A stretch of DNA of 64,000 nucleotides. Source: Siderastrea radians (Eukaryota; Cnidaria; Anthozoa; Scleractinia; Rhizangiidae). Both the position numbers and the translations under genes were made by a program. Below the pieces are notes generated by a model, which made no database searches, was not told the origin of the DNA, and was given only the letters and a program-made list of their open reading frames with translations. Location: contig OZ024889.1 of assembly GCA_964017195.1 (NCBI GenBank), positions 60,783,858-60,847,857 on the forward strand, given 5' to 3'. Shown here piece by piece: positions 41,676 to 50,192 of the stretch; positions within the stretch are counted from its first letter, which is position 1, and every line of letters begins with the position of its first letter.

Positions 41676-42527
41676 TTAAAAGAGACCGTCATACGCGACA
41701 CTCTCTAGACCTTTCTGCCAGTTCTCGACACTGTCACTGTACTTGGGGGGTGGTGGAGCTTGGGCGACCATCATTTCTTGACGATTCTTGAGATCATGAA
41801 TTTCTCGCAACAATTGTTTCTCATAGTCTGTCAGGGGTCGGTCCTCTTTCCTTCGAGGAGGCGGACCAGGAATGTCCACGCCACGCTTGGGATACCCTTG
41901 AGCATCACGGGTGGACAACGGGGGTTCGGCCAGTGCGTCGGCTTTCTTGGGGGGATGGTCATGAAACCAGCTCCAGTACTTGGGACCCAAGGGTTGATCG
42001 GCCCACCGGAAGAAGCCAAACGTTTTCTTGGAACAATTCAGAAACAAACGATCGGGATTCTGGGTCGAATGGCTCTGTTGCAGCGTGGCGGGTTCCCGGC
42101 AAAAGCATTGCAAACACGTCCACATGTCCATCACTTCTGCATGAGGCTGACTATACACGGCTTTCATATAGTCGGGAGCTTGATCTTGCCCACAAAACAG
42201 CAAACAGGGTTGGATGGGACATTTCACATACTTCCATCCCTTTTGAGATTCTCGTGCCTCCAAACGCACGTCATGGCAAGGACATACCATCGTGTCCAAG
42301 GAACTGACTGGGAGAACAGGTTTGGCGTTTTGAAACCCAGGGCTTTGAGGGGTTGCGTCGACCATGTCATTCAATTCTTTCATCATCTCTTCCACGGCAG
42401 CTCGGGTATCTTCCACTACCTCGCGCACCACCGGATCACAGTCCACGGGCGTCATATGTTGAATGGCCTTCTTCTTCTTCTTCCCCGAAGGAGGGTCGCT
42501 TGGTTTTCTCTTCCGTTCGACCGACAT
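41676..42527 (-). CDS. GRF zinc-finger protein
   Basis: Start taken at ATG 42527 (the frame further upstream begins only at TTG). About 283 residues. An N-terminal nuclear-localisation-type cluster (KRKPSDPPSGKKKKK) is followed by a coiled acidic region. Two cysteine-rich modules follow: CPCHDVRL...CPIQPCLLFC and CFCREPATL...NPDRLFLNC...FFRWAD. The second fits the GRF finger, which binds single-stranded nucleic acid. A proline-rich tail ends the protein. TATAAAAAGG lies about 40 bases upstream. A replication or repair accessory role is inferred. Confidence 0.75.
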   Translation of the reverse strand: MSVERKRKPSDPPSGKKKKKAIQHMTPVDCDPVVREVVEDTRAAVEEMMKELNDMVDATPQSPGFQNAKPVLPVSSLDTMVCPCHDVRLEARESQKGWKYVKCPIQPCLLFCGQDQAPDYMKAVYSQPHAEVMDMWTCLQCFCREPATLQQSHSTQNPDRLFLNCSKKTFGFFRWADQPLGPKYWSWFHDHPPKKADALAEPPLSTRDAQGYPKRGVDIPGPPPRRKEDRPLTDYEKQLLREIHDLKNRQEMMVAQAPPPPKYSDSVENWQKGLESVAYDGLF

Positions 42528-42729
42528 CGTGCTCAAGATTTTTCACCCCTACCACCGAGGCCTTTTTATACCCATACCCCTAAGCTCTCATTGGTCAGCT
42601 TGTCCTGACCTTATAAGGGCCGCTCGTGTTCCCATTGGTCAGCTTTTCCCTATCCCCTCTCGTGTTCCCATTGGCCCGTTGTCCCTATTTAAGGAGCTCC
42701 CTTGGTCCCTGAATCGTCATTCCAAGTAG
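42528..42729. promoter_or_regulatory. Divergent promoter with repeated CCAAT boxes
   Basis: TATAAAAAGG (minus, about 42563-42572) serves the GRF gene. CTATTTAAGG (plus, about 42686-42695) serves the gene at 42730. Between them CATTGGTCAGCTT occurs twice and CCCATTGGCCCG once, at regular spacing of about 40 bases, i.e. three CCAAT boxes. Confidence 0.75.
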
Positions 42730-42960
42730 ATGGACTACTACCAAGATCTCAACCGAGACGACTTTGCTTCCACCAACGACTATTTGGCTGAACGGGTCAA
42801 ACGAGGTCTGGCAGCGGGATTCACGTTCCAACAGTGCCGACAGCACCACGTCATTGATTTCGGTTTGGCCTTAGGGTTGAGTCCCCCCGAGATTCTAGCT
42901 ATTATAGGCCCTGACACCGGGTACGTATTTCCCAACGAATGCCCCCCAACATCGACATGA
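42730..42960 (+). CDS. Hypothetical protein, 76 aa, upstream of SLOG gene
   Basis: First ATG about 35 bases after the TATTTAA box. It reads MDYYQDLNRDDF then a helical region (AERVKRGLAAGFTFQQCRQHHVIDFGLALGLSP). The stop overlaps the likely start of the SLOG gene as ATGA (42957-42960), suggesting coupled translation of the two. No family recognised. Confidence 0.6.
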   Translation: MDYYQDLNRDDFASTNDYLAERVKRGLAAGFTFQQCRQHHVIDFGLALGLSPPEILAIIGPDTGYVFPNECPPTST

Positions 42961-43634
42961 TCAGAGAACAAGATCTCGACGCCTTGGAACTGCAAGTGGG
43001 CTATGGCCATGTGGTGTACACCGGGGGCGCCAAAGGCACCGACGATCTGGTCGAACGACTGGGTAAACAGTTTGGGATGCAAGTCGAAGTGCTCGTCCCC
43101 CCGAACCATCCTCGAGCCACGTTCATCACCCCGTCCACCGTGGAAGTTTTGATGCTGGCCAACCCGCATCTTCACCAGGCAGTAGAGAAACTAGGGAAAC
43201 AGATGCCCAGTCATTTTTACACCCTGCAATTGCTGCAACGCAATTATCAAATTGCCAAGAAAGCCCATACCCTCTATGCCTTTGGCATCTTGGAACAGGA
43301 TCAGAAACGCGTGAAAGGGGGCACCGGTTGGACCGTGCAATTGGCCATGGATCAAGGCAAACCCGTCTATCTCTTTGACATCCCCAGTCAATCATGGTAC
43401 CGCTCGGACCATTACTACCAAGTCAATGAGAATGCCACCACCCTGGTGACTGGCAGTTAATTTGTCCCTTGGGGACCTAAAAAGCCCACCCTTCATCAAA
43501 GCAGTGCTATCGTGGGATCCCGGGATGTGGACGAAAAAACCCGAGCTGAAATTGAAGCCTTGTTCAACCGCACCTTCTGTCTCCCCGAGAACATTGATCA
43601 ATTACGCCTGGAACTGGAAGACTTTCATTTGTAA
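42957..43634 (+). pseudogene. SLOG-type Rossmann protein with internal TAA
   Basis: ATG 42957 (or 42939). The first 167 codons contain VVYTGGAKGTDDLVERL with the GGAxGTD nucleotide-binding loop, a parallel beta/alpha pattern (MQVEVLVPPNH) and KGGTGWTVQLAMDQGKPVYLFD, a second glycine-rich loop. These fit the SLOG superfamily (YspA/LOG/DprA-like), whose members bind or process nucleotide derivatives. A TAA at 43458-43460 interrupts; the same frame then continues 58 codons to TAA 43634 with SSAIVGSRDVDEKTRAEI, a typical C-terminal element. A CAA-to-TAA change would explain this. SLOG domains in bacteria sense NAD- or nucleotide-derived signals in antiviral systems. Here it may interfere with host signalling (inference). 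Confidence 0.7.
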
Positions 43635-43910
43635 TGTTTTTAGTTTTTACTTTTTGAATTGTACATAGTCCTTTTTTAGTTTTTATTTTTCCAATTGTAC
43701 ATAGCCTTTTTCAATTTGTAAATAGGAACGCCCCACCCGCGTGGCAAAGAACACCAACAACCCTTTGTAAAAAACATGAACTCTTCTTTTTAATTAAAAT
43801 TTTAAAAAAACTGACAACACTGGTTTTGCACGTTCATCATAAATAGTTGCTCTTGACTCACATGCGTCTTGACTCACAATAAAAAAAAACTCAACAGGAA
43901 TAAAAAATGT
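43635..43910. other. AT-rich 3' untranslated region
   Basis: TTTTTAGTTTTTA-CTTTTT and AATTGTACATAG motifs occur two to three times. Poly-A-signal-like sequences lie on both strands (AATAAA near 43878 plus; AATTAAAA near 43793). No gene seen. Confidence 0.4.
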
Positions 43911-44435
43911 TCAAAACTCCAAACAACGCCGTACACTCTCCATGGCCTCCCTCTGCAACTGCTCCATCCGTTTGTACTCCTCCCGCTGTCTCACCACTTC
44001 TTCAAAAAAATACCGAATGGCATCCCAGGCGTCGTCCTTGTGGATCCGCGGCAGGTGGTCCGCCAAGTACCCATTCACTACACGGAACTGGGCCAGGGTG
44101 ATCGGCCACCACCTCTCCTCCATGGTGTACACCAAGCGAAAATGGATCCACGGAATGATCCGCTTGACGAGAGTTTTCTTTAACATACGATAGGTGACAC
44201 TTTGCAAAGGGAGACCATTTTCCAACTCCACGAAACAGAGCACAAACAAACGAAGAAAGGCGGTCACGCGCTCCCGGGTCAGTCCCCGCCACACTTGCTC
44301 TCGTCGTTCATGCATACGTATCGTATGGCGCTGGAGGGGCGTCTGCTCCGGCCCTGCTATCCTCCTCAAGCTCTCTTCTCCTCCTACATTCATATCGCTG
44401 GCTAGACAGCCCAAGGGTCTTCTCGTTTCGGACAT
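43911..44435 (-). CDS. Helical accessory protein, 174 aa
   Basis: Start chosen at ATG 44435, because a TATATAAGCC box lies about 80 bases upstream (about 44511-44520) and the longer frame would begin inside or before it. Mostly alpha-helical, with a hydrophobic core helix (VTAFLRLFVLCFVEL) followed by a segment PWIHFRLVYTMEERWWP. This could loosely suggest a Bcl-2-like fold (BH1/BH2-type placement), but key NWGR-type residues are absent. Adintovirus accessory genes include apoptosis regulators, so the idea is testable. No confident family. Confidence 0.5.
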   Translation of the reverse strand: MSETRRPLGCLASDMNVGGEESLRRIAGPEQTPLQRHTIRMHERREQVWRGLTRERVTAFLRLFVLCFVELENGLPLQSVTYRMLKKTLVKRIIPWIHFRLVYTMEERWWPITLAQFRVVNGYLADHLPRIHKDDAWDAIRYFFEEVVRQREEYKRMEQLQREAMESVRRCLEF

Positions 44436-44686
44436 TTCTGTTCTCTTCAACTGACATAAGTCACCAAGGACCGGCTCAAAGCTAAGAGTGACGTCCTGTG
44501 GCCTCCCTTGGCTTATATACCCCGATCCGCGCAATGCCTGATGGTCTATCTAAGGAGGGGGGGGGTCCCCCACCCCGTCCCCTTCCAAAGCATCATGGGG
44601 GCTCCTTCTCATTGGTCCTTACCCTCCCACGTGACCCCTTTGTTTCTCTATAAAAAACCCCCCGTCCCCCTCCATGTTTCACACTC
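44436..44686. promoter_or_regulatory. Divergent promoter between accessory gene blocks
   Basis: TATATAAG on the minus strand (about 44511-44520) and CTATAAAAAAC on the plus strand (about 44648-44658). In between are a G-run followed by TCCCCCACCCCGTCCC, an ATTGGTC (CCAAT) box and CCACGTGACC. The G/C tract closely resembles the one at 29040-29100, so two promoters share a module. Confidence 0.7.
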
Positions 44687-44884
44687 ATGGATGATCCAGT
44701 CCTCAGTCCAGAAGCCCAACAAGTGATTGATCGTCTACGCACCTTGTTGTCTCAACTGGAAAAAGATTTGGAGGACATCCGCTTCAAAGCTTCTTATTTT
44801 GAACTGCTGCGTCTTCACAGTGAAAAACGTCTCAGTCGTAACGAATTGTGTTTATTAACCTTGAAAAACTTCTACCGGTGGTGA
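44687..44884 (+). CDS. Helical 65-aa protein, paralogue 1
   Basis: First ATG about 35 bases after the TATA box. MDDPVLSPEAQQVIDRL then amphipathic helices ending LTLKNFYRW. It aligns along its length with the next gene (shared SPEA..I.RL, DL...R, Y.E..RL, E..LLT pattern), so the pair arose by duplication. The small all-helical layout is compatible with half of a death-fold domain, but this is weak. The stop is directly adjacent to the next ATG (TGAATG). Confidence 0.65.
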   Translation: MDDPVLSPEAQQVIDRLRTLLSQLEKDLEDIRFKASYFELLRLHSEKRLSRNELCLLTLKNFYRW

Positions 44885-45082
44885 ATGGGCGACAAGATCA
44901 GTCCGGAAGCCGTGAAAATCCTACAACGTTTAGGACAAATCCGAAAACAAATCCTAGACCTGGTCCAACCTTTGCGTTACCAACTCCCTTATCAAGAAGT
45001 GTCTCGACTCCGTCAGGAAGGCATCATCACCCTCACCGAATTTCAGCTCTTGACCAATCCCCTCTTTGATCCTTTGGCCTGA
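44885..45082 (+). CDS. Helical 65-aa protein, paralogue 2
   Basis: MGDKISPEAVKILQRL then QLPYQEVSRLRQEGIITLTEF. It is a paralogue of the preceding gene. Its stop overlaps the RING gene start as TGATG (45080-45084). Three genes thus run head to tail with no spacer, implying reinitiation or leaky scanning from one transcript. Confidence 0.65.
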   Translation: MGDKISPEAVKILQRLGQIRKQILDLVQPLRYQLPYQEVSRLRQEGIITLTEFQLLTNPLFDPLA

Positions 45083-45492
45083 TGGCGCAATCCAAACCCT
45101 GTGTGATCTGTTTGACACCTGTCGTCAATCATGCCACCTTGAGGTGCTGTGGTCAACCTTGTCATGCCGGCTGTGCTATCGCCTCGGACAAGTCCCACAC
45201 CAAACAAATCCTCACTTGTCCTTCCTGCCAACACGTCGTTCCTCTGTCCGTCCTTCAAGTCACCCCTCTTCAACGTTGGAAAGAAGACCCGGCATTTGTG
45301 AAGCAAGTCAAGACCATTTGGAAAGACAATCCTATATGGTATGGCATTTGCTATGAAGACGACAACGTCATGGAAGGATTCTGGGGAGAACTGCGCGATC
45401 CCTATGAGCCCCACCGCAAACCCCTCTACTTTCTGGGTCACACCAAAACCCAAGCCATTTCACGGATGAACACCTGCATCAGCTTCTCGTAA
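45082..45492 (+). CDS. RING-type zinc-finger protein (putative viral E3 ubiquitin ligase)
   Basis: 136 residues. The N-terminal RING-like finger has CVIC (about 7-10), RCCGQPCHAGC (about 26-36) and CPSC (about 51-54), fitting a C3HC4-like arrangement, followed by a unique C-terminal half with acidic and aromatic residues (WYGICYEDDNVMEGFWGEL). RING proteins are a known adintovirus accessory class and usually redirect ubiquitination of host factors. AATAAA follows at about 45549. Confidence 0.8.
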   Translation: MAQSKPCVICLTPVVNHATLRCCGQPCHAGCAIASDKSHTKQILTCPSCQHVVPLSVLQVTPLQRWKEDPAFVKQVKTIWKDNPIWYGICYEDDNVMEGFWGELRDPYEPHRKPLYFLGHTKTQAISRMNTCISFS

Positions 45493-45595
45493 AAAGGACC
45501 TTGGACTCATTTATTTTTCCTACTTGTTGTCAACAAAATGAAGGACCAATAAAGTCTGTTCCATGACACTTTATTGTTTTGTGATCTTTATTTGT

Positions 45596-46649
45596 TCATG
45601 TTCGTTGACTTTTTCGGGAGAGTTGAAGGGTGACAATGGTTCGGCCTTGTTTCAACGGAGCCGGCTGTCCGTCGGCTGTTTGAATGTCCATGGCAATGCT
45701 GTCAAAGATGGTCTTGCCAAGAGGAAAATACATCCGTTGCCTGGTATCAAATTGATGATCGGTATTGCCGGCATCCAAGGTACGTAACAAGCCTTTTTCT
45801 TGATTTCCCACAATGCTCGGTGCCACCAGATCCGTGTAAATCATCAATTGTTGTTGTCCTTGTTGCGGTTTGACCGTGGGCGTACTGGGAAAGGGTTGTC
45901 GACTCAAATTCGGACCCAAGAAGAAGTAATAATCAAAGTCGGGGTGGGTAAAACTGACGGAGACATGCCCGAACGGGGGATATTTGGCTACAGGACCGGT
46001 GGTTGGTTCCCATTTATGGCGATCGTTGTAATCCACAATATGTTTCACCAGATAATTCTTTTCTTGGACAATGCGTTCCGCGGGCGTTCCATCTTTCACC
46101 AATCCCATCAGGCCAGCCAATTTCCATTCCATTTCAAATTGCATGTTGGCTGGAATGAGGACATACAACGAATCTAATTCAGGGGCCACGCCCTTATTGG
46201 TGATTTTCACGTAGGGTTGAGCCAGGTTAAGCGCGGCTAGTTGTTGTCGTTTCGCTTGATCGTCCACATCCATTTCGGCTATATCCATCATGACTTCCAT
46301 GTGTTGTTTTTCCATTTCGTAGGCAATGGCAATCCAGGCTTCTTTCAAAGTGTGGTAATACCCTAGCGGTAAATAAATTTGTTTGGTGACTTTCAGGGGC
46401 GCCGTGCCATCCGCACGTTTTGGCATGTATTTGATATCTGTTTTCATCCAATGTTTTTTACTATCTTCTTGCGTCCAATTCTGCTTGGTTTGATCTTCCA
46501 AGGATTGATTAAACCCCGGGTGGGAGATATGCACCAACGCCACTTCCCAATCATCTTCCACCAAAAAAATGGGAACGAGGCAGTCGCGCCGTAAATTTTT
46601 GCCCCGTGCCTTGTGCTTGATCACTGAGCAGAGTGATGTAAAAACTCAT
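45596..46649 (-). pseudogene. SFYVTL-family virion-type protein 3, with frame break
   Basis: ATG 46649 opens with the family signature (MSFYITLLSD) after a TATAAAAGGG box (about 46677-46686). The frame ends after about 33 codons. The long frame (about 330 codons) begins nearby in another phase and continues to 45596 with family-like features (WEVALVHISHPGF, GRTIVTLQLS). Total length is one base over a multiple of three. The change maps to a run of seven T on the minus strand (46553-46559). It is the right-most gene and the most divergent of the three paralogues. Confidence 0.75.
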
Positions 46650-46690
46650 CGTGACTACTCCCTCACCTAGGGTTTACCCTTTTATACCTG

Positions 46691-47241
46691 CCCCCGTTGC
46701 CCCAGTTGGACTTTGGACTTTGCGCCCGCGTTTTCTCCGCGGTTTGACTTCCCCTTGAGCCCACGATCCCTTTTTCCCACTCCTCAGCGGTTTCTCCTTC
46801 CAAATCAAGTGACTTCCGGTTGCATGAGCCCACGATCCCTTTTCCCACCTGGTCCGCGGTTTCCCCTTCCAAATCACGTGACTTCCGGTTGCATGAGCCC
46901 ACGATCCCTTTTTCCCCCTGGTCCGCGGTTTCCCCTTCCAAATCACGTGACTTCCGGTTGCATGCGCCCACGATCCCTTTTTCCCCTGGTCCGCGGTTTC
47001 CCCTTCCCAATCACGTGACTTTCGGTGACGTCACTTCCGGTCATGTGACTTCTGGTGACGTCATTTCCGGTCATGTGACTACCCCTTGAGCCCACGATCC
47101 TTTTGGTCCGGGGTTTCCGTTGCTATGGCAATCTCTTGACCAATCAGGAGACACATGCTCTCGACCAATCAGAAACCAGTATGGGGGGTGTGTATGCAAA
47201 TTAACGTGGGAAAAATCCCTAAGTGGGCCCACTTTACTACT
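46691..47241 (-). repeat. Right terminal inverted repeat of the Polinton
   Basis: About 550 bp, inverted match of 24368-24805. The size difference comes from a tandem array of about 66-70-bp units (TCACGTGACTTCCGGTTGCATG...), four copies at about 46735-47015, where the left TIR has essentially one. CACGTG, CCGGAAGT and TGACGTCA motifs recur. The outermost 90 bases differ from the left end by only a few substitutions. Confidence 0.92.
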
Positions 47242-47247
47242 TCTATC
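47242..47247. other. Right 6-bp target-site duplication (TCTATC)
   Basis: Identical to 24362-24367 and directly abuts the last T of the right TIR. Confidence 0.95.
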
Positions 47248-47990
47248 CGCACAATAGTCGGTTTTGGATATCGACCACATTCTGACATAGCAAATTGAAA
47301 AACAACGTTGTCAGTTTTGGTGCTAAAATGGTGGTAAAATGGCCCATCATACCTATAATTGATCAAGCCTATTTCCAGGCTTTGCCCATAAATCAACACC
47401 CAACTTTTTATGGAAGCCAGAAAGAATATGAAAGGCAAAAGTTAGTGAGAGTAAAAGGGCCGAGAGAAACGAAAGGAAAAGGGCAATAAAAAGGTTCAAA
47501 AAGGGTAATGGCAAAAAAAAAAATGCGCATGCACCAAATTAAAATATTCTACATTTTTGTACCTAATCTTGGGGAAATCTACCTATTTGCTAAAAAATAG
47601 GTTTTTCAGCAAAACTAAGGCCCATTTTGCGTCATGGCAGCCTAAAAATTGATTTAACGGTTAAAACTGGCGACTTTTTGGTAAAAACTTGGGAGTGAAA
47701 GGGTTAAAATTATCGCGAGAAACATAAAAGCTATCTTCAGGGAAAACTTCAGCTATAGATGTCTTGATTCAGATAAGATATTCAAGATTATATTTCTTAT
47801 TGGCGGACCAAGGACCACATACTGTAACGACGCGATCTTCGCCTGTTTTATGTTTTCGATATTTTTCGATGAAAGTCGAAACAATCAGTCGCTAGATACA
47901 ATAATTACACCGATAACAATACCATAATTATCGATTTCTGATATTACTCAATTTATTAGTATCGATTATGATCTATTATGATCGGTTGTC

Positions 47991-48813
47991 GAAAATATCG
48001 ATTAGATACGCCCTGACTGAAGCGGCTGGAAAGTTGTGGGAACGTGCAGTTAGCAGCAGTTCAGAAAAATGGCAAGTGATTTCGGTGCATATGGTTTGAG
48101 TTTATATTTCCCGACCATTTTCATGTTCATTTAGGTCTTGTAGAAAGAACATGAAAATCACAGGGACGTTTGAACCATTTTCGTCAATAAATGAATGTCG
48201 ATAAATGCCTATGAATGAACTAATGTCAATAAATGTATAATGAAACACTCTTCCGAAATCATCGTTGAATTTTTACTGGTTACTCATTAATACGCACCAG
48301 AAACTCATAAGGACTTGAAGTCAACTCCTTATGAGTTTCTGTATGCACAATGTAATTGACAGGTAATAGAACTGCATGCTTATCCAATCTGAAAAATTTT
48401 ATCAAAAACTTCCTCTGACTGCCAAATTGGACTCGGTCGAATTTGGCAGTCCTCAGAATTTTTCTCATTTCATTAATCATTTCCAACTTGGACAGTTTGT
48501 TGTTGTTTTTATTTTTTATTTTTATTTATTTATTTTTTTGTTATTGCCATTCACAGAAGGAGGTTCACGAGTGTACGTGTCAACGAACCATAAACGCTTG
48601 TACTATGTATAAATTTGACCAAGATGTTAAGGACGGTGCCTCCTTTTGTTACTGCGCATAGGTCCTGCGCATCTCAAGATATTCGGTTTTCTTAGGGTGG
48701 CTCATCTGAATTTTTCCGAGGCACACCATCCCAACTTTGAACGGCTAATACTTTACTGCCTGAGCTCGGTGAGGCAAGCTGCTTCACACATTTACCAGAG
48801 ACTGAATGAACTT
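47991..48813. repeat. Segmentally duplicated repeat block, copy 2
   Basis: Near-identical to 1-820. It starts within the right end of the outer insertion (to 48015) and continues with the right half of repeat R. Sequence beyond 48813 diverges completely. Confidence 0.85.
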
Positions 48814-50190
48814 CATCTGCCGTCTCTACCCTTCCCATCTCCACCCAAAGAAATTCGTTTCTTTTGGTGAGTAGTGGCCGGACCACCCCCTAAATGTTAC
48901 ATGAGAAATTGGGTTTTTGGTTAATTTTCAATAAATTTCTTTCTTTTCATCATTATTTCACCAGCCTTGGTAAGTTATTATGGGACTTTGTGCCAGACAA
49001 TTTTATCTGACTGATGATGATGCCAAATGTTATACTCCAAAATAAAAATTTTTAACTTAAAAGTTTTAATTTTAATTTTAATTTTTAACATTTTAGTTTT
49101 AATTTTACACTCTAAAATAAAAAATTTTATACTCTAAAATAAAATTTTAGAATTTTATTGTTAAAAAAGAAGACATTAAGAGAGAGTGAGTGTCTAAAAC
49201 AGTTTGTCAATGAGGCAAATAATAAATGAGATATGACAGCTTGAATTTTGAAAATTTCACAGGCCTAAAGTGGGGCCCCCCTTGTGTAGTACGTCTGATT
49301 TTGAGTGTTGTTTTGTCACGTCGGCGATACCATTTAAGTTGCAGATTGGATGTCTTCAGTGATAAAAGATAAATGAAAAGGAAGAACTCACCAAAAGATT
49401 TTCCTGCCCGAGCTAGAACCAAAAAGGCAGTTTTTGACGTGATTAAGTTCACCTGATCAATTCCCTTACTAACGTTATCCTTTTCGAGCCAAAAACTAAA
49501 AATCTAAAACGACGCGAATTGCTGGACAGCAAGAACTACATTTTACCAAATATTGGCTTGCGTTGAAAAAAAAATAAAAAGAATCAAGGAGGTTGATTTT
49601 AGAAGAAAAGTATGATTCGGGGAGGGGGGGCACTCTAATTTATTTAATTTGCCAAAACTCCAGATAAATTAGTCCTAGCGAGGACCAGTTTTCAGCGTTT
49701 TATTCCCTTACCAAGTTATTTTAGAGGACATAACGTTTGATTTTAAATTTGAATTTTTATTTCACTTGTTTTCTGACGTCATCAGTTACGACGTCACAAT
49801 TGGACACTGCCAAGTTTGGTAAAGAAATATGAAAAAGAAGCAAAATTAAAAATAAAAAGCAAACTGGGGTGACGAACATGACAAGACAAAGCATGTTGTA
49901 AAAACATTGATTTATGAACTTAACGTTTCGTATGCTTCAACATACATCTTCAGAAGCGATCGTTGGGAAAATTACAAATAAATTTAAACGCAAAACAAAA
50001 GCAAAATTAGTTTAAATGAAACATTTGGGGGTGGTTTAGCCCTTACGAGATTACATTATGCAAAAAATGCGTATAAACCTTGCTAAACTAGAGCCTGTCA
50101 TTATCATGATTGTATGCTTGGTGACAATGTATGCTTGGTGACAATAACTGCCGACTGTCAGTGATAATAAAAAACTTAGGCGAACATCTT
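48814..50190. other. Gene-poor spacer with an AT-rich tract and Penelope relic
   Basis: 49040-49165 is built of TTTTAATTTTAA-like and CTCTAAAATAAAA repeats. At about 49915-49965, the minus strand carries a CTGAAGATG ... CGAAACGTTAAG arrangement like degraded Penelope hammerhead ends. No gene supported. Confidence 0.4.
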
Positions 50191-50192
50191 GG

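Larger units (their letters stand above)
24368..47241. mobile_element. Polinton/Maverick (adintovirus-type) provirus, 22.9 kb
   Basis: Both ends start AGTAGTAAAGTGGGCCCACTT, in inverted orientation, with a perfect 6-bp target duplication. The core gene set is complete: protein-primed DNA polymerase, RVE integrase with chromodomain, adenain-like protease, FtsK/HerA-type ATPase and hexon-like capsid protein. Accessory genes (PLA2, RING, GRF finger, overlapping early genes, SLOG and 2TM proteins) match the adintovirus idea of virus-like Polintons. GC content and codon use are higher in GC than the flanks. Coding is mostly on the minus strand, with three plus-strand blocks (29.2-30.5, 42.7-43.6, 44.7-45.5 kb). 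Defects in at least seven genes mean this copy is unlikely to produce virions by itself. Confidence 0.97.
24235..47707. mobile_element. TTAA-flanked piggyBac-like MITE split by the Polinton
   Basis: Left end TTAACCTTTTCACGCCCAAG (24235) and right end CTTGGGAGTGAAAGGGTTAA (to 47707) are inverted repeats carrying the TTAA target typical of piggyBac-type elements. Removing the Polinton and one target copy leaves about 590 bp without coding capacity. TIR divergence is moderate, so this element is older than the Polinton in it. Confidence 0.6.
21382..48015. mobile_element. Outer composite insertion with CAGGGCG-type ends
   Basis: The left end reads CGGGACGTATCTAATCGAT. The right end, as reverse complement, reads CAGGGCGTATCTAATCGAT. 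Immediately outside, repeat R is interrupted compared with its intact copy at 11230-12300, and a TGGCTGAA/TGACTGAA-like sequence occurs on both sides. CAGGG ends with an 8-bp duplication would fit hAT elements. No transposase is present, so this is a non-autonomous copy enlarged by later insertions (repeat B, TTAA element, Polinton). The same right end occurs at positions 1-25. Confidence 0.55.

Noticed and set aside
24368..47241. Free-living bacteriophage or NCLDV fragment
   Set aside because: TIRs with 6-bp duplication, RVE integrase and TATA-type eukaryotic promoters identify a Polinton in animal DNA.
22018..47828. CAGTATGTGGT-CTTGGTCCGC inverted pair as TIRs of a further element
   Set aside because: The motif also recurs internally at about 22440 and 24150, so the pair may be a dispersed repeat rather than element ends.
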